Source of the DNA: an uncultured Chloroflexota bacterium
GTDB taxonomy: Bacteria > Chloroflexota > Anaerolineae > Aggregatilineales > Phototrophicaceae
DNA: 64,000 nt
Direction of reading: 5' to 3'
Assembly (NCBI GenBank): GCA_937974245.1
Contig: CALJKV010000094.1
Location: forward strand, 37,433 to 101,432
This document shows positions 35,236-44,236 of the stretch, in pieces. Under the pieces are notes generated by a model. That model had not been told where the DNA came from. It saw only the letters and a program-made list of their open reading frames with translations, and did no database searches. The position numbers were made by a program, and so were the translations under genes. Numbering within the stretch: position 1 is the stretch's first letter; each line of letters starts with the position of its first letter.

Positions 35236-35865
35236 ATGATAGACCAGATACAGTGGCTTGGTCACGGCAGTTTCTTTATCCAGGGGCCGCCACTTATCTA
35301 TATCAATCCCTGGCGCGTCGCTCGTAACACCTTCCTGGCCGATGTAATTTTAGTTAGCCACGATCATTACGACCACTGCTCTCTGGCTGATGTGAACAAG
35401 TTGCGCGGCGAAAACACGCTGGTCGTCGGTAATGAAAAGGCTGCCAAAGAAATCGAAGGTTGCCATATCCTGCGCCCTTGGCAGAGCATCACGATTGATC
35501 GGGCGAGCATTAAGGGTATACCAGCCTACTCCCAGGACAGTTGGCAGCACCCGCTCAGTGATGGCGGTTTAGGGTTTGTTATCTCAGTGAACTACTTCGA
35601 TATCTATTATGCTGGCGATACCGAACAGATACCGGAAATGGACTTGATTCATCCCGATATTGCGATCTTGCCAATTGATGGAAATGGCACGCTGTCAGTC
35701 AGCACGGCAGTAGAAGTCGTCAAGAAAATGCGCCCCCGCTGGGTAATCCCGGCCAACTGGGGACCCGGCACAGAAGGCGCCAGTGAAGCCGAAGCACGGC
35801 TGTTTAAGCGTGAAGTTGGCGGGCGGGCGGAAGTCATTATCCCCAGTTTCACACCTGCCGAGTAA
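35236..35865 (+). CDS. Metallo-beta-lactamase-fold metal-dependent hydrolase (UlaG-like)
   Basis: 209 residues from ATG at 35236 (MIDQIQWLGHGSFFIQ). A longer TTG frame from 35200 is less likely. Metal ligands: SHDHYDH (42-47) and Asp in YYAGDTE; the UlaG-type layout has an early Gly-His, as here (WLGHGSF), and a C-terminal WVIPANWGPGTEG. Substrate unknown. Monocistronic and convergent with clpX. Confidence 0.85.
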   Translation: MIDQIQWLGHGSFFIQGPPLIYINPWRVARNTFLADVILVSHDHYDHCSLADVNKLRGENTLVVGNEKAAKEIEGCHILRPWQSITIDRASIKGIPAYSQDSWQHPLSDGGLGFVISVNYFDIYYAGDTEQIPEMDLIHPDIAILPIDGNGTLSVSTAVEVVKKMRPRWVIPANWGPGTEGASEAEARLFKREVGGRAEVIIPSFTPAE

Positions 35866-35891
35866 GCGCCTCCCTGAACCGGGAATCAACA

Positions 35892-35908
35892 GGGGGCACA
35901 AAGCCCCC
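35892..35908. terminator. GC-rich hairpin between the metallo-hydrolase and clpX
   Basis: GGGGGC (35892-35897) and GCCCCC (35903-35908) around ACAAA, between convergent stops. No T-run follows, so termination efficiency is uncertain. Confidence 0.45.
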
Positions 35909-35936
35909 GTTCGAACGAGCCTGACACATAATTCCG

Positions 35937-37232
35937 TTATGCCGCAGGAGTCAGATGTCCATCATCCTGCCATTCAAGTTTGACACCATTCGCATTGAAG
36001 ATGTGCGGCTTTGACTTACTCAGAATCACGTCCGCATCAATCACGATCTTGCGGATGTCATCCCGGCTTGGGATTTCAAACATCACATCCAGCAGGCGAC
36101 TTTCGATGATTGAACGCAGCCCGCGTGCGCCCGTGCCACGATTGGTGGCGACATCCGCCGCAGCCCCCAGCGCAGAGTCTTCAAATACCAGCTCGGCATT
36201 ATCCAGGCTCAAAAGGTGCATATACTGGCGCACCAGCGCGTTCTTCGGCTCAATCAGGATCTTCATAAGTGCGTCGCGGGTCAGCGGATCAACATGCACC
36301 AGTACCGGAAGCCGCCCAATGAACTCTGGAATCAGTCCAAACATCATCAGATCTTCCGGGCTGATCTGCCGGAGCAGAGTCGCTTGGTCGTATTCCTTGC
36401 GCTGATTCGCGGCGTGGAAACCGAGCATCCCACCAGCCCCAATACGGCGGCTGATATGGTCTTCTATCCCGGAGAAAGTACCCCCGCAGATAAAGAGGAT
36501 GTTGGTCGTATCAATCTGGATAAACTCCTGGTGCGGGTGCTTGCGCCCACCTTGTGGCGGCACATTGGCAACTGTGCCTTCAATAATTTTCAGCAGTGCC
36601 TGTTGCACGCCTTCCCCGGATACATCACGCGTAATGGAAGGGTTATCATTCGACTTGCGCGCGATCTTATCAATCTCGTCAATATAGATGATGCCTTTTT
36701 CAGCACGTGCGATGTCTCCATCCGCCGCCTGAATCAGCCGTAGCAAGATATTTTCGACATCTTCGCCAACATATCCGGCTTCGGTCAGCGCCGTCGCATC
36801 CGCAATACAGAACGGCACATCCAGGATACGCGCCAGCGTTTGCGCCAGCAGAGTTTTTCCGCTCCCTGTCGGCCCAACCATCACAATGTTGCTTTTTTCC
36901 AGTTCAACTTCATTGGCGGACATCTGTGATTGGATACGCTTGTAATGATTATAAACCGCTACCGCTAATACCCGTTTAGCATGTTCCTGCCCCACAACAT
37001 ACTCATCAAGATGAGATGTGATTTCACGCGGGGAGAGCAGATTCTCGATGAGAAACTCGTCCTGCGGAAGATGGTAACCGGAGAGCATACTATGCTCCAT
37101 CAGTTTCGCCTGGCAGCGATCCACACAATAATTACAAATGTAGACCCCTTCCGAGCCGCCAATTAAATGCTCAACCTCGCCGGCATCACGACCACAGAAT
37201 GAGCAGTGCTGGCTTCCGTGAAAATAGTTCAC
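35937..37232 (-). CDS. clpX: ATP-dependent Clp protease ATP-binding subunit ClpX
   Basis: 431 residues, GTG start at 37232 with GGGG-type site upstream. N-terminal zinc-binding domain with Cys10, Cys13, Cys33, Cys36; AAA+ with Walker A GPTGSGKT (120-127), Walker B IIYIDEIDKI, pore loop GYVGED, and ClpP-binding IGF-type loop in a short form. It unfolds tagged proteins and feeds them to ClpP. Last gene of tig-clpP-clpX; starts 17 bases behind clpP. Confidence 0.97.
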   Translation of the reverse strand: MNYFHGSQHCSFCGRDAGEVEHLIGGSEGVYICNYCVDRCQAKLMEHSMLSGYHLPQDEFLIENLLSPREITSHLDEYVVGQEHAKRVLAVAVYNHYKRIQSQMSANEVELEKSNIVMVGPTGSGKTLLAQTLARILDVPFCIADATALTEAGYVGEDVENILLRLIQAADGDIARAEKGIIYIDEIDKIARKSNDNPSITRDVSGEGVQQALLKIIEGTVANVPPQGGRKHPHQEFIQIDTTNILFICGGTFSGIEDHISRRIGAGGMLGFHAANQRKEYDQATLLRQISPEDLMMFGLIPEFIGRLPVLVHVDPLTRDALMKILIEPKNALVRQYMHLLSLDNAELVFEDSALGAAADVATNRGTGARGLRSIIESRLLDVMFEIPSRDDIRKIVIDADVILSKSKPHIFNANGVKLEWQDDGHLTPAA

Positions 37233-37249
37233 GTTAAACTTGCCCCTTT

Positions 37250-37858
37250 TTACTTACCGTTCTGGCTCTCACTACCTTGCAAGACCGAATCAATCAGGCC
37301 ATATTCAGCCGCTTGCTGTGCTGTAAAGTAAATGTCACGATCCGTATCGCGCACCAGAACATCGCGTTCCTGGCCGGTATGCTTGACAAAAATATCGTTG
37401 AGCGCATCTTTCAGCCGCATGATTTCATTGGCTTGGATGACAATATCCGAAGCCTGCCCCTGCGCCCCGCCCAATGGTTGGTGCATGTGGATAGTCGCAT
37501 TCGGCAGCGCATAACGCATCCCATGTTCACCAGCGGTGAGCAGTACTGTGCCGAAACTTGCGGTTAAACCAAGCGCTACGGTACTTACTGGCGAAGAAAT
37601 CAACTGCATCGCATCGTAGATTGCCAGCCCAGCATACACCACACCGCCTGGGGAATTGATGTACATGTTGATCTGGCGTTCCGGGTCTTCCCGCTGCAAA
37701 TACAGCAATTGCGCCACGATCAGATTAGCAACCTGATCATTGATTGGCGTCCCTAGCAACACGATACGATCCCGCAGCAGCAGCGAATAAATATCATATG
37801 CGCGTTCCCCGCGACTGCCCTGCTCAATCACCATTGGGATAACATTTTGGACATTCAT
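37250..37858 (-). CDS. clpP: ATP-dependent Clp protease proteolytic subunit
   Basis: 202 residues. Catalytic triad positions are kept: Ser101 (TASFGTVLL), His126 (IHMHQPLGG), Asp175 (DTDRDIYFT). The N-terminus (VIPMVIEQGSRGERAYDIYSLLLRDRI) is typical. Begins 2 bases behind the trigger-factor stop; its AAGGAG site lies inside the tig end and 13 bases from the ATG, a rather long spacing. Forms the tetradecameric protease used by ClpX. Confidence 0.97.
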   Translation of the reverse strand: MNVQNVIPMVIEQGSRGERAYDIYSLLLRDRIVLLGTPINDQVANLIVAQLLYLQREDPERQINMYINSPGGVVYAGLAIYDAMQLISSPVSTVALGLTASFGTVLLTAGEHGMRYALPNATIHMHQPLGGAQGQASDIVIQANEIMRLKDALNDIFVKHTGQERDVLVRDTDRDIYFTAQQAAEYGLIDSVLQGSESQNGK

Positions 37859-37860
37859 GG

Positions 37861-39423
37861 TTACGAAACATCTCCTTCTTGTGTTGATTCTTCACCCATG
37901 TTTTCCGGCAATTCAACATCTTGAACGGACGTATCCTCGGATTCTGGCTCCTCTACTTCCTCAAGCTCCAGGGCTTCGCCTTTAGCAATGGCGACGACCC
38001 GATCAACAGCACGCCGGTGAACCAATTCGCTAAGCAAGTTTTGACGCATAGCCGGGGTCGCAAACAGGGAACGCATTGAGTCGGCTTGTTCACCATATTG
38101 AGACACCAACGACGTGATTTCTTCATCAACTGCCGCATCATCTACGACAATCTTCTCATTCTCTATGACCTGGCGCATGACCAAGCCCTGCTCCAGATCA
38201 TGGATCGCAGTGTCACGATGTTCGGCTTCAAGAGCTTCGCGACTCTTGTTCATAATCCGCATGTAGTCATCAAGGGTCAACCCCTGCCGACGCAGTTCCT
38301 GATCTAGGTATTGCAGGCGGGAATTCACCTGCTCCTTGACCATAACTTCCGGGTATGCAATCGTCGCCCGCTCCACCATATCTGTCAGAACCTGATTGAA
38401 ATAGGCATCCCTCGCCTTATTCTCAGCATCTTTCGTGAGGTTCTCACGAATACGAATACGCAGTTCAAGCAGTGTCAGGGACTTCGCTTCGCCATCTTCG
38501 CCCTTTTCGTCAGCGGTCACACGCGCAGCAAAATCATCATTCAACGCAGGGAGCGTCATGGTTTCAATTTTCTTGATTGTCACCTCGAACTTGCCCTCTT
38601 CACCGGCCAAATCTTCATACTTCTCGGCATCATCCGGGAAAGGCAGCACAAATTCACGGGTTTCCCCAACTGTCGCACCTACCAACGCATCGTTAAAACC
38701 GGGAACAAATTCAGGATGGCTGTCACTCAAAACCAGCACAGAGTCATGGCGGTGCAGCAAAACGGTGGCGTCATCGTCAAAATGGTTATCTATGTCCGCA
38801 GCGTGTTCATCGTCCTCATCAGCTGAATCTGCTTCTACTGGTTCAGATGCTTCGGCTGATTCGACTGCATCCGCGTCCTGGGTTGCTGTCTGGTCATCTT
38901 CGTCATCGTCAACCAGCACCGCATGAATGTCTACCGTGAGCCTATCCCCCAGAGCAGCCGGCTTGGCGCTTTCTTCAACAACACTATGCTCTTCCTGAAG
39001 CTCTTTAAATACCTTATCCACATCAGCATCTTCAACCTGTGGCGCGGCATAATCCAGTCGGATTGAGCGATAGTCACCCAAGTCAATCTCTGGCTCAAGC
39101 GGCAGCACAAAAATCAGGGTCGGTGGGTCGGCGGTAAAATCTTCAAATGCAGCTGGGCCATATGGTTCCAGCCCCGATTCATCCAACGCGGTGGGATAGA
39201 CCTGGTTGGCGATAATTTCTGCGGCATCTTCGATAATCGCCGCCTCCCCGACATAATTCGCCAGGATTTTATATGGGGCTTTACCCCGCCGGAAGCCGGG
39301 AATATTGATCTTCTTGGCGATTTTGCGTGCAGCTTCCTTCTTGGCAGCGTCAAAACGCCCGGCATCAACCTGTACAGTCAGCCGGGCGGTGTGGTTTTCC
39401 AATCGTTCTGTTTGAATATTCAA
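37861..39423 (-). CDS. tig: Trigger factor with acidic insertion in the PPIase domain
   Basis: 520 residues, longer than the usual 430-450. TTG start at 39423 (NIQTERLENHTARLTV) is preferred: AAGGA lies 9 bases before it, whereas the upstream in-frame TTG at 39432 touches the site. Ribosome-binding domain with the GFRRGKAP signature near residue 45-52; PPIase domain with GDRLTVDIHAVL ... HPEFVPGFNDALVGATVGE; C-terminal helical arms. Between the first PPIase strand and the PGF motif is an insertion of about 50 residues rich in Asp/Glu (VDDDEDDQTATQDADAV...). First gene of tig-clpP-clpX. Confidence 0.94.
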   Translation of the reverse strand: MNIQTERLENHTARLTVQVDAGRFDAAKKEAARKIAKKINIPGFRRGKAPYKILANYVGEAAIIEDAAEIIANQVYPTALDESGLEPYGPAAFEDFTADPPTLIFVLPLEPEIDLGDYRSIRLDYAAPQVEDADVDKVFKELQEEHSVVEESAKPAALGDRLTVDIHAVLVDDDEDDQTATQDADAVESAEASEPVEADSADEDDEHAADIDNHFDDDATVLLHRHDSVLVLSDSHPEFVPGFNDALVGATVGETREFVLPFPDDAEKYEDLAGEEGKFEVTIKKIETMTLPALNDDFAARVTADEKGEDGEAKSLTLLELRIRIRENLTKDAENKARDAYFNQVLTDMVERATIAYPEVMVKEQVNSRLQYLDQELRRQGLTLDDYMRIMNKSREALEAEHRDTAIHDLEQGLVMRQVIENEKIVVDDAAVDEEITSLVSQYGEQADSMRSLFATPAMRQNLLSELVHRRAVDRVVAIAKGEALELEEVEEPESEDTSVQDVELPENMGEESTQEGDVS

Positions 39424-39564
39424 GGGTAACAATCCTTCGCAGAGGTATTCTCTAACGCACCATGATTATAGCATTGAGCAAACCCAAATGGACGTAAAAC
39501 TTTTATTAGACTTTGCTCTTGCTTTTGAACACGAAAGGCGCATTCTGCGCCTTCAACACACCAA

Positions 39565-39645
39565 TGGGGAAGGCGGGACTCGAACCCGCACGGATAAACC
39601 ACATGATCCTAAGTCATGCGCGTCTGCCAATTCCGCCACTCCCCC
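39565..39645 (-). tRNA. tRNA-Leu (anticodon UAG)
   Basis: On the minus strand the acceptor arm GGGGGAG pairs with CTTCCCC before discriminator A; D-arm TGGCGGAATTGGCAGACG; anticodon stem CATGA/TCATG with loop CTTAGGA gives anticodon TAG (UAG); variable arm of about 12 bases; T-arm GCGGG-TTCGAGT-CCCGC. CCA is not encoded. It lies between tig and the GbsR gene with its own promoter. Confidence 0.93.
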
Positions 39646-39666
39646 GAACCGCGAGTGCTATTGCAT

Positions 39667-39695
39667 ATTATATGGGAGCAAGAAAAGCATCTCAA
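39667..39695 (-). promoter_or_regulatory. Promoter of tRNA-Leu
   Basis: Minus-strand TTGAGA (39690-39695), exactly 17-base spacer, perfect TATAAT (39667-39672). It would start transcription about 15 bases upstream of the tRNA. One of the best sigma-70-type promoters in the window. Confidence 0.8.
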
Positions 39696-39702
39696 GGCTG
39701 AA

Positions 39703-40287
39703 TCATTCAATGCGTATCTCTGAGACGCCTTCGATATCCAATTCCCCCACCTTTGCCAGCACACTGGTAATCACTAGTTGCGCAAAGCGAAAGAGGCTTT
39801 GCATCCGCCGTATACGATCGAGATACAGTTCCGCCAGTTCTTTATCGTCCACACTCATCATGGGCATCGCATCCGAAAGGCGGTCAATATTTTCCTCCAT
39901 TACATGGAGCGCACGATCCACATCGCGCATTTCTCGCCCGGCAAGTATATTTGAGATGATCTGAAGAAAATCGGTCTCAGCCTCATAATACTTCCGTCGG
40001 CCACCCCCACCGCGGACCCATACCTGCCGCACCATACCCATATGTTCCAGGGTACGCAGGTTCATACTCACACTAGCCTTAGAAATATCTAACAGTTCCA
40101 CCAGGTCATCAAGACTCAACGGGTCAACGCTCAGAAGCAGCGCACCATAAAGCTGTCCCATCACTTTGCTGAATCCAAAGTAGTCAGAAAGCTGCCCCAG
40201 ACCATCCAGCATACTTTCCTGGGCAGTTTCCAGAGTCGGGTCTCGTTTGCTTCCGTCTCCATTCGCTTTAAACCGGGACTCAGACAT
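39703..40287 (-). CDS. GbsR/MarR-family transcriptional regulator
   Basis: 194 residues from ATG at 40287 (MSESRFKANG), preceded by a GGGAAGAAG site; a longer frame to 40353 would run through the palindrome and lacks support. Helix-turn-helix: LDDLVELLDISKASVSMNLRTLEHMGMVRQVWVRGGGGRRKYYEA, which includes the winged hairpin of MarR/GbsR proteins. The C-terminal half is helical (dimerisation). A perfect 17-bp palindrome lies 13 bases before the ATG, so self-repression is likely. GbsR relatives often respond to osmolytes, but the ligand here is unknown. Confidence 0.85.
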   Translation of the reverse strand: MSESRFKANGDGSKRDPTLETAQESMLDGLGQLSDYFGFSKVMGQLYGALLLSVDPLSLDDLVELLDISKASVSMNLRTLEHMGMVRQVWVRGGGGRRKYYEAETDFLQIISNILAGREMRDVDRALHVMEENIDRLSDAMPMMSVDDKELAELYLDRIRRMQSLFRFAQLVITSVLAKVGELDIEGVSEIRIE

Positions 40288-40300
40288 ATCACTTCTTCCC

Positions 40301-40317
40301 TCGATTGTGACAATCGA
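40301..40317. promoter_or_regulatory. Perfect palindrome, probable operator of the GbsR-family gene
   Basis: TCGATTGTGACAATCGA is an uninterrupted 8+1+8 inverted repeat. Its position between the likely promoter and ATG (40287) of the regulator is that of an autoregulatory operator. Confidence 0.6.
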
Positions 40318-40548
40318 ATATTGCCTGGGAAATACCAACATTAACCTTAACACATAATCGTAACACTCTTAAGGATGACTGGCAACCGCTAGATAATTTC
40401 AGCAAACGATATCCAGCGTTGGAAATCCCGGCACAAACCGCCATTCTACCCAAACAAAACATGCCTAGCACGAATTAGGACACAGTGGTAAGATTACCCT
40501 TACACATGCGCTATCTTTCACAATGCCCCTTTACAGGAGCGAAGCAAA

Positions 40549-41163
40549 ATGCCGGCAAATATTCCTGATATTGTTATTAGTCGCCTTCCGGTCTACCTGC
40601 GTGCCCTGAATCGCCTGTCACAGGAAGGGCAGGAGTTCACATCTTCACATGAACTTGGTCTGCGATTGGGCATCAGTTCCGCCCAAATTCGCAAAGACTT
40701 ATCGCACTTCGGCGGATTTGGTAAGCAAGGCACCGGTTACAATATTCATTACCTGGCAGCGCAATTGCAACAGGTCTTGAAAGTAAACCGAGAATGGGAA
40801 GTTGCACTCGTTGGCGCTGGTGATCTGGGTAGTGCGCTGGCACATTATAAAGGCTTTTCGGATCGCGGTTTTCGGATCGCCTGTGCTTTTGACAATGCTC
40901 CAAACAAAATTGGACGCTCCCTCGGCAGTTTTACCATTCAATCCATGGAAGAAATGCCCAACGTCATCCGGGATCGCGGCATCAAAATTGCGATGCTGGC
41001 TGTTCCCGCGCAATATGCTCAGGAAGTTGCAAACCAACTCATTGAGGCCGGTATTCGTGCCATCCTCAACTATGCGCCGATTAACCTGAGCGTCCCCGAC
41101 AATGTGCGTGTACAGCATATTGACCCGGTGGTACACATGCAGCGCATGACCTATTATCTCTAA
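40549..41163 (+). CDS. rex: Redox-sensing transcriptional repressor Rex
   Basis: 204 residues. N-terminal winged helix (IPDIVISRLPVYLRAL...SSHELGLRLGISSAQIRKDLSHFGGFGKQGTGY) and a C-terminal Rossmann domain with VGAGDLGSAL (88-97) that reads the NADH/NAD+ ratio. Rex represses fermentative and respiratory genes until NADH rises. CAGGAG precedes the ATG. Upstream, TTTCACAA near 40520 matches one half of a Rex box, but the second half is not clear. Divergent from the GbsR gene. Confidence 0.95.
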   Translation: MPANIPDIVISRLPVYLRALNRLSQEGQEFTSSHELGLRLGISSAQIRKDLSHFGGFGKQGTGYNIHYLAAQLQQVLKVNREWEVALVGAGDLGSALAHYKGFSDRGFRIACAFDNAPNKIGRSLGSFTIQSMEEMPNVIRDRGIKIAMLAVPAQYAQEVANQLIEAGIRAILNYAPINLSVPDNVRVQHIDPVVHMQRMTYYL

Positions 41164-41202
41164 CAGCCAGCGGCGCTAAGACCGGGCGCCACGCTGCTCA
41201 AC

Positions 41203-42213
41203 TCAGTAGCTCTGGAGTATGCGTCGCTGTAAGTCTTCATCTTCCAGCGCCCGACCAGCGCCAACCGCTACCGTAATCATAGGGTTTTCGGCACGATAAA
41301 CCGGTACGCCGGTCTCACGTGTCAGGAACTGATCCATTCCCCGCAGAAGCGCCCCGCCTCCCGTCAGCACAATACCCCGGTCAATAATATCCGAGGCTAA
41401 CTCCGGTGGTGTCTGGCTTAACACGGATTTCACTACCCCGGCAATAACCGCCAGCGGTTCAGCCAATGCTTCCACCACCTCACTGGTACTAAGCGTGACG
41501 GTGCGTGGCAAACCACTCACATTATCCCGGCCCTGAATCTCCATCGTCATCTCTTCCGGCAATTCCACCGCCGCGCCCACCTGAATCTTGATCGATTCGG
41601 CAGTTGGTTGCCCCACAGAGAGGTTATACTTACGCCGCACATAACTGATGATAGCATCATCCTGACGCAACCCCCCTACCCGGCCACTCTCGGCCCGGAT
41701 GATGTTGTTCATACTCAGGATAGCCGCTTCCGTCACACCACCGCCAATGTTGACAACCATATCGCCGGCAGGCGTCCGCACCGGCAGTCCGGCGCCAATC
41801 GCAGCAGCCAATGGTTCCTGGATCAAGAAGGCACGCCGCGCCCCAGCAGCCAGCGCCGCCTCATGCACAGCACGCTTCTCGACACTGGTCACACCATACG
41901 GCACTGAAATCATCACCGTTGGTTTGACCATTCGAATGCGACCGGCAACTTTGTTGAAGAAGTGGCGCAGCATCGCTTCAGTCACTTCATAGTCAGCTAT
42001 CACACCGTCCCGAAGCGGGCGAATCACCTGAATATCTTCTTCATCTACGCGACCCAGCATCTCACGGGCGGGTTGACCGATCTCAACAATCCGCTCATCC
42101 TCAGTCGTCAGCGCAACCAGTGCCGGCTCTTGAAGAACGATTTGCCCATTTTCGTAGATCAGGACATTAACCGTACCCAGGTCAACCCCGAAGTTCTTTG
42201 CGAACAATCCCAT
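41203..42213 (-). CDS. mreB: Rod-shape determining protein MreB
   Basis: 336 residues from ATG at 42213 (MGLFAKNFGVDLGTVNVLIY), preferred over the ATG at 42225. Actin-like fold: phosphate-1 motif DLGTVN, phosphate-2 VVNIGGGVTE, adenosine motif GIVLTGGGALLRGM. It directs wall synthesis along the cell side, so the organism should have elongated cells with a wall. mreC/mreD do not follow. It lies behind the F1-ATPase genes, separated by a hairpin. Confidence 0.95.
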   Translation of the reverse strand: MGLFAKNFGVDLGTVNVLIYENGQIVLQEPALVALTTEDERIVEIGQPAREMLGRVDEEDIQVIRPLRDGVIADYEVTEAMLRHFFNKVAGRIRMVKPTVMISVPYGVTSVEKRAVHEAALAAGARRAFLIQEPLAAAIGAGLPVRTPAGDMVVNIGGGVTEAAILSMNNIIRAESGRVGGLRQDDAIISYVRRKYNLSVGQPTAESIKIQVGAAVELPEEMTMEIQGRDNVSGLPRTVTLSTSEVVEALAEPLAVIAGVVKSVLSQTPPELASDIIDRGIVLTGGGALLRGMDQFLTRETGVPVYRAENPMITVAVGAGRALEDEDLQRRILQSY

Positions 42214-42275
42214 TGTGTATCTCACTCACTGCTGATTTTACCCGCATCATTATCATCGTGCTGCCATAAAATAGC

Positions 42276-42307
42276 AACGCCCGGACAGGAATCGCAGACC
42301 GGGCGTT
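42276..42307 (-). terminator. Hairpin terminator between atpC and mreB
   Basis: AACGCCCGG (42276-42284) and CCGGGCGTT (42299-42307) pair over 9 bp. On the minus strand the stem is followed by GCTATTTTATGG, a weak T-run. Likely ends the atp operon. Confidence 0.6.
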
Positions 42308-42333
42308 GGGTTCTAAACGTTTAACCGAGAGGA

Positions 42334-42783
42334 TCAGTTATCATTCTCATCAATAATCCGCATGACGGTGCCACGAGACTGAATCTTATTCCTGATCCGC
42401 ACCGCGAGTTCAGCCCGCCGCAGTGCCAATGCCGCTGCACGGTTCTCCCCTTCCGGTATACCTTCAGCCATCATTTGCGCGGCACGCTCACGTGCCTTAT
42501 CAATGGCTTCCATATCCAGTTCAAAAGAGGATTCAGCCAGGTCAGCCAGTACCACCACTTTATCGGGACGGATATCCACGACGCCACCATAAATGGCGAA
42601 ACGCTCCTCAGCGTTCCCCTTGCGGATAACCAGTTCACCGAAGCCGAGTGTCGTTAAAACCGGAGCATGGTGCGGCAGCACACCCATTTCGCCTTCCGAA
42701 CCGGGAATGATAATAATATCGGCTTCCGGCTCTTCAAACACACGCTTTTCCTGTGTCACCACTTCTACATGAATTGGCATCAT
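42334..42783 (-). CDS. atpC: ATP synthase epsilon subunit
   Basis: 149 residues. N-terminal beta sandwich (MPIHVEVVTQEKRVFEEPEADIIIIPGSEGEMGVLPHHAPVLTTLGFG) and C-terminal two-helix hairpin (AIDKARERAAQMMAEGI...RRAELAVRIRNK). Part of the rotor; can inhibit hydrolysis. Starts 16 bases behind atpD; two ATG codons in a row (MM), the second being about as likely. Confidence 0.94.
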   Translation of the reverse strand: MMPIHVEVVTQEKRVFEEPEADIIIIPGSEGEMGVLPHHAPVLTTLGFGELVIRKGNAEERFAIYGGVVDIRPDKVVVLADLAESSFELDMEAIDKARERAAQMMAEGIPEGENRAAALALRRAELAVRIRNKIQSRGTVMRIIDENDN

Positions 42784-42799
42784 TCGCCCCTTTTACAAA

Positions 42800-44200
42800 C
42801 TAATTCTGGGATGCTTCATGACGTGCCAGCACATCCTCAATCGGCCCGGCCATATAGAAGTTTTGCTCCGCGATGTGATCGAGTTGACCATCCAGGATCA
42901 TGCGGAAGCCACGTACTGTATCGCGCACGGTCACGTAACGCCCTTCACGCCCGGTAAACTGCTCGGCCACGACCATCGGCTGGCTGAGGAAAAGTTCGAT
43001 CTTACGGGCACGAGCGACCAGCATCTTATCTTCATCAGACAGCTCGTCCACGCCCAGAATCGCGATGATGTCCTGAAGGTCCATATAGCGCTGCAGCACC
43101 TGCTGCACCTCGCGGGCGGTACGATAGTGTTCCTCGCCCACCACATTCGGGTCAAGAATCTTGCTGGTACTCGACAGCGGATCAATCGCCGGGAAAATAC
43201 CTTTTTCCACAATCGAACGTTCCAGTGCGATAGTGCTATCCAGGTGGGTGAATACCGCTACCGGAGCCGGATCGGAGTAGTCGTCAGCAGGCACATAAAC
43301 CGCCTGCATGGACGTGATCGCGCCCTTACGGGTGGAGGTAATACGTTCCTGCAACTGCCCCATTTCGTCAGCCAGTGTCGGTTGGTAACCCACTGCGGAA
43401 GGCATACGCCCCAGTAGCGCCGAGACTTCCGAACCCGCCAGGGAGTAACGGAAAATATTGTCAATGAACATCAGCACATCTTTGCCCTGGTCACGGAAAT
43501 GTTCTGCCATCGTCAAGCCGGAAAGTGCCACACGCAGACGCACGCCCGGCGGCTCATTCATCTGTCCGAAGACCATCGCCAGTTTGTCCAGAACGCCAGC
43601 CTCGGCCATTTCACCATAAAGCTGCGTTCCCTCGCGGGTGCGTTCACCGACACCGGCGAACACCGAAAGGCCTTCATGCTGGGTGGCAATAGAGTTAATC
43701 AACTCCATAATGGTCACGGTCTTGCCTGTACCCGCACCACCAAAAATGCCGGTCTTACCACCCTTCGCCATTGGCGCAATCAGGTCAATAACCTTCAAGC
43801 CAGTCTCGAATACCTCAATCTGGGTGGATTGTTCCTCAAAAGAAGGCGGGGTCGCATGAATCGGGCGATGCGGCTCACTGGCCGGGACCGGGGGTTTCTG
43901 ATCAACAGGCCGGCCAATAACGTTGAACACCCGCCCCAGAGAGGCTTCACCAACCGGAACCATAATTGGCGAGCCAGTAGAAAAGGCCGGAATGTTACGC
44001 TGCATACCGTCTGTCGTATCCATCGCAACAGTACGAACCAGATTATCGCCCAGGTGCATCTGGACTTCCAGAATCAGGTCTTCATGACCGTCACGCGGCA
44101 CTCGCAGCGCTTCGTAAATATCAGGGAGCTGGTCATGCGGGAACTCCACGTCCACCACGTTACCCAGCACCTGCGAAACACGTCCTTGAACTTCGCTCAT
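42800..44200 (-). CDS. atpD: ATP synthase beta subunit
   Basis: 466 residues. Catalytic subunit of F1. Walker A GGAGTGKT (154-161), catalytic Glu in GVGERTREG, Walker B DVLMFIDNIFR, signature PAVDPL-type region as PAIDPLSSTS. Site TAGGAGAATG precedes the ATG. Middle of the atpA-atpG-atpD-atpC operon. Confidence 0.97.
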   Translation of the reverse strand: MSEVQGRVSQVLGNVVDVEFPHDQLPDIYEALRVPRDGHEDLILEVQMHLGDNLVRTVAMDTTDGMQRNIPAFSTGSPIMVPVGEASLGRVFNVIGRPVDQKPPVPASEPHRPIHATPPSFEEQSTQIEVFETGLKVIDLIAPMAKGGKTGIFGGAGTGKTVTIMELINSIATQHEGLSVFAGVGERTREGTQLYGEMAEAGVLDKLAMVFGQMNEPPGVRLRVALSGLTMAEHFRDQGKDVLMFIDNIFRYSLAGSEVSALLGRMPSAVGYQPTLADEMGQLQERITSTRKGAITSMQAVYVPADDYSDPAPVAVFTHLDSTIALERSIVEKGIFPAIDPLSSTSKILDPNVVGEEHYRTAREVQQVLQRYMDLQDIIAILGVDELSDEDKMLVARARKIELFLSQPMVVAEQFTGREGRYVTVRDTVRGFRMILDGQLDHIAEQNFYMAGPIEDVLARHEASQN

Positions 44201-44236
44201 TCGTCACATTCTCCTATGTGGTGTTGTGTGCTAACG

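Noticed and set aside
39488..39964. 158-residue plus-strand ORF
   Set aside because: Crosses the tRNA-Leu gene and is antisense to the GbsR gene.
40511..40530. TTTCACAA before rex as a Rex operator
   Set aside because: Only one half-site of the usual palindrome is present, so not called as a site.
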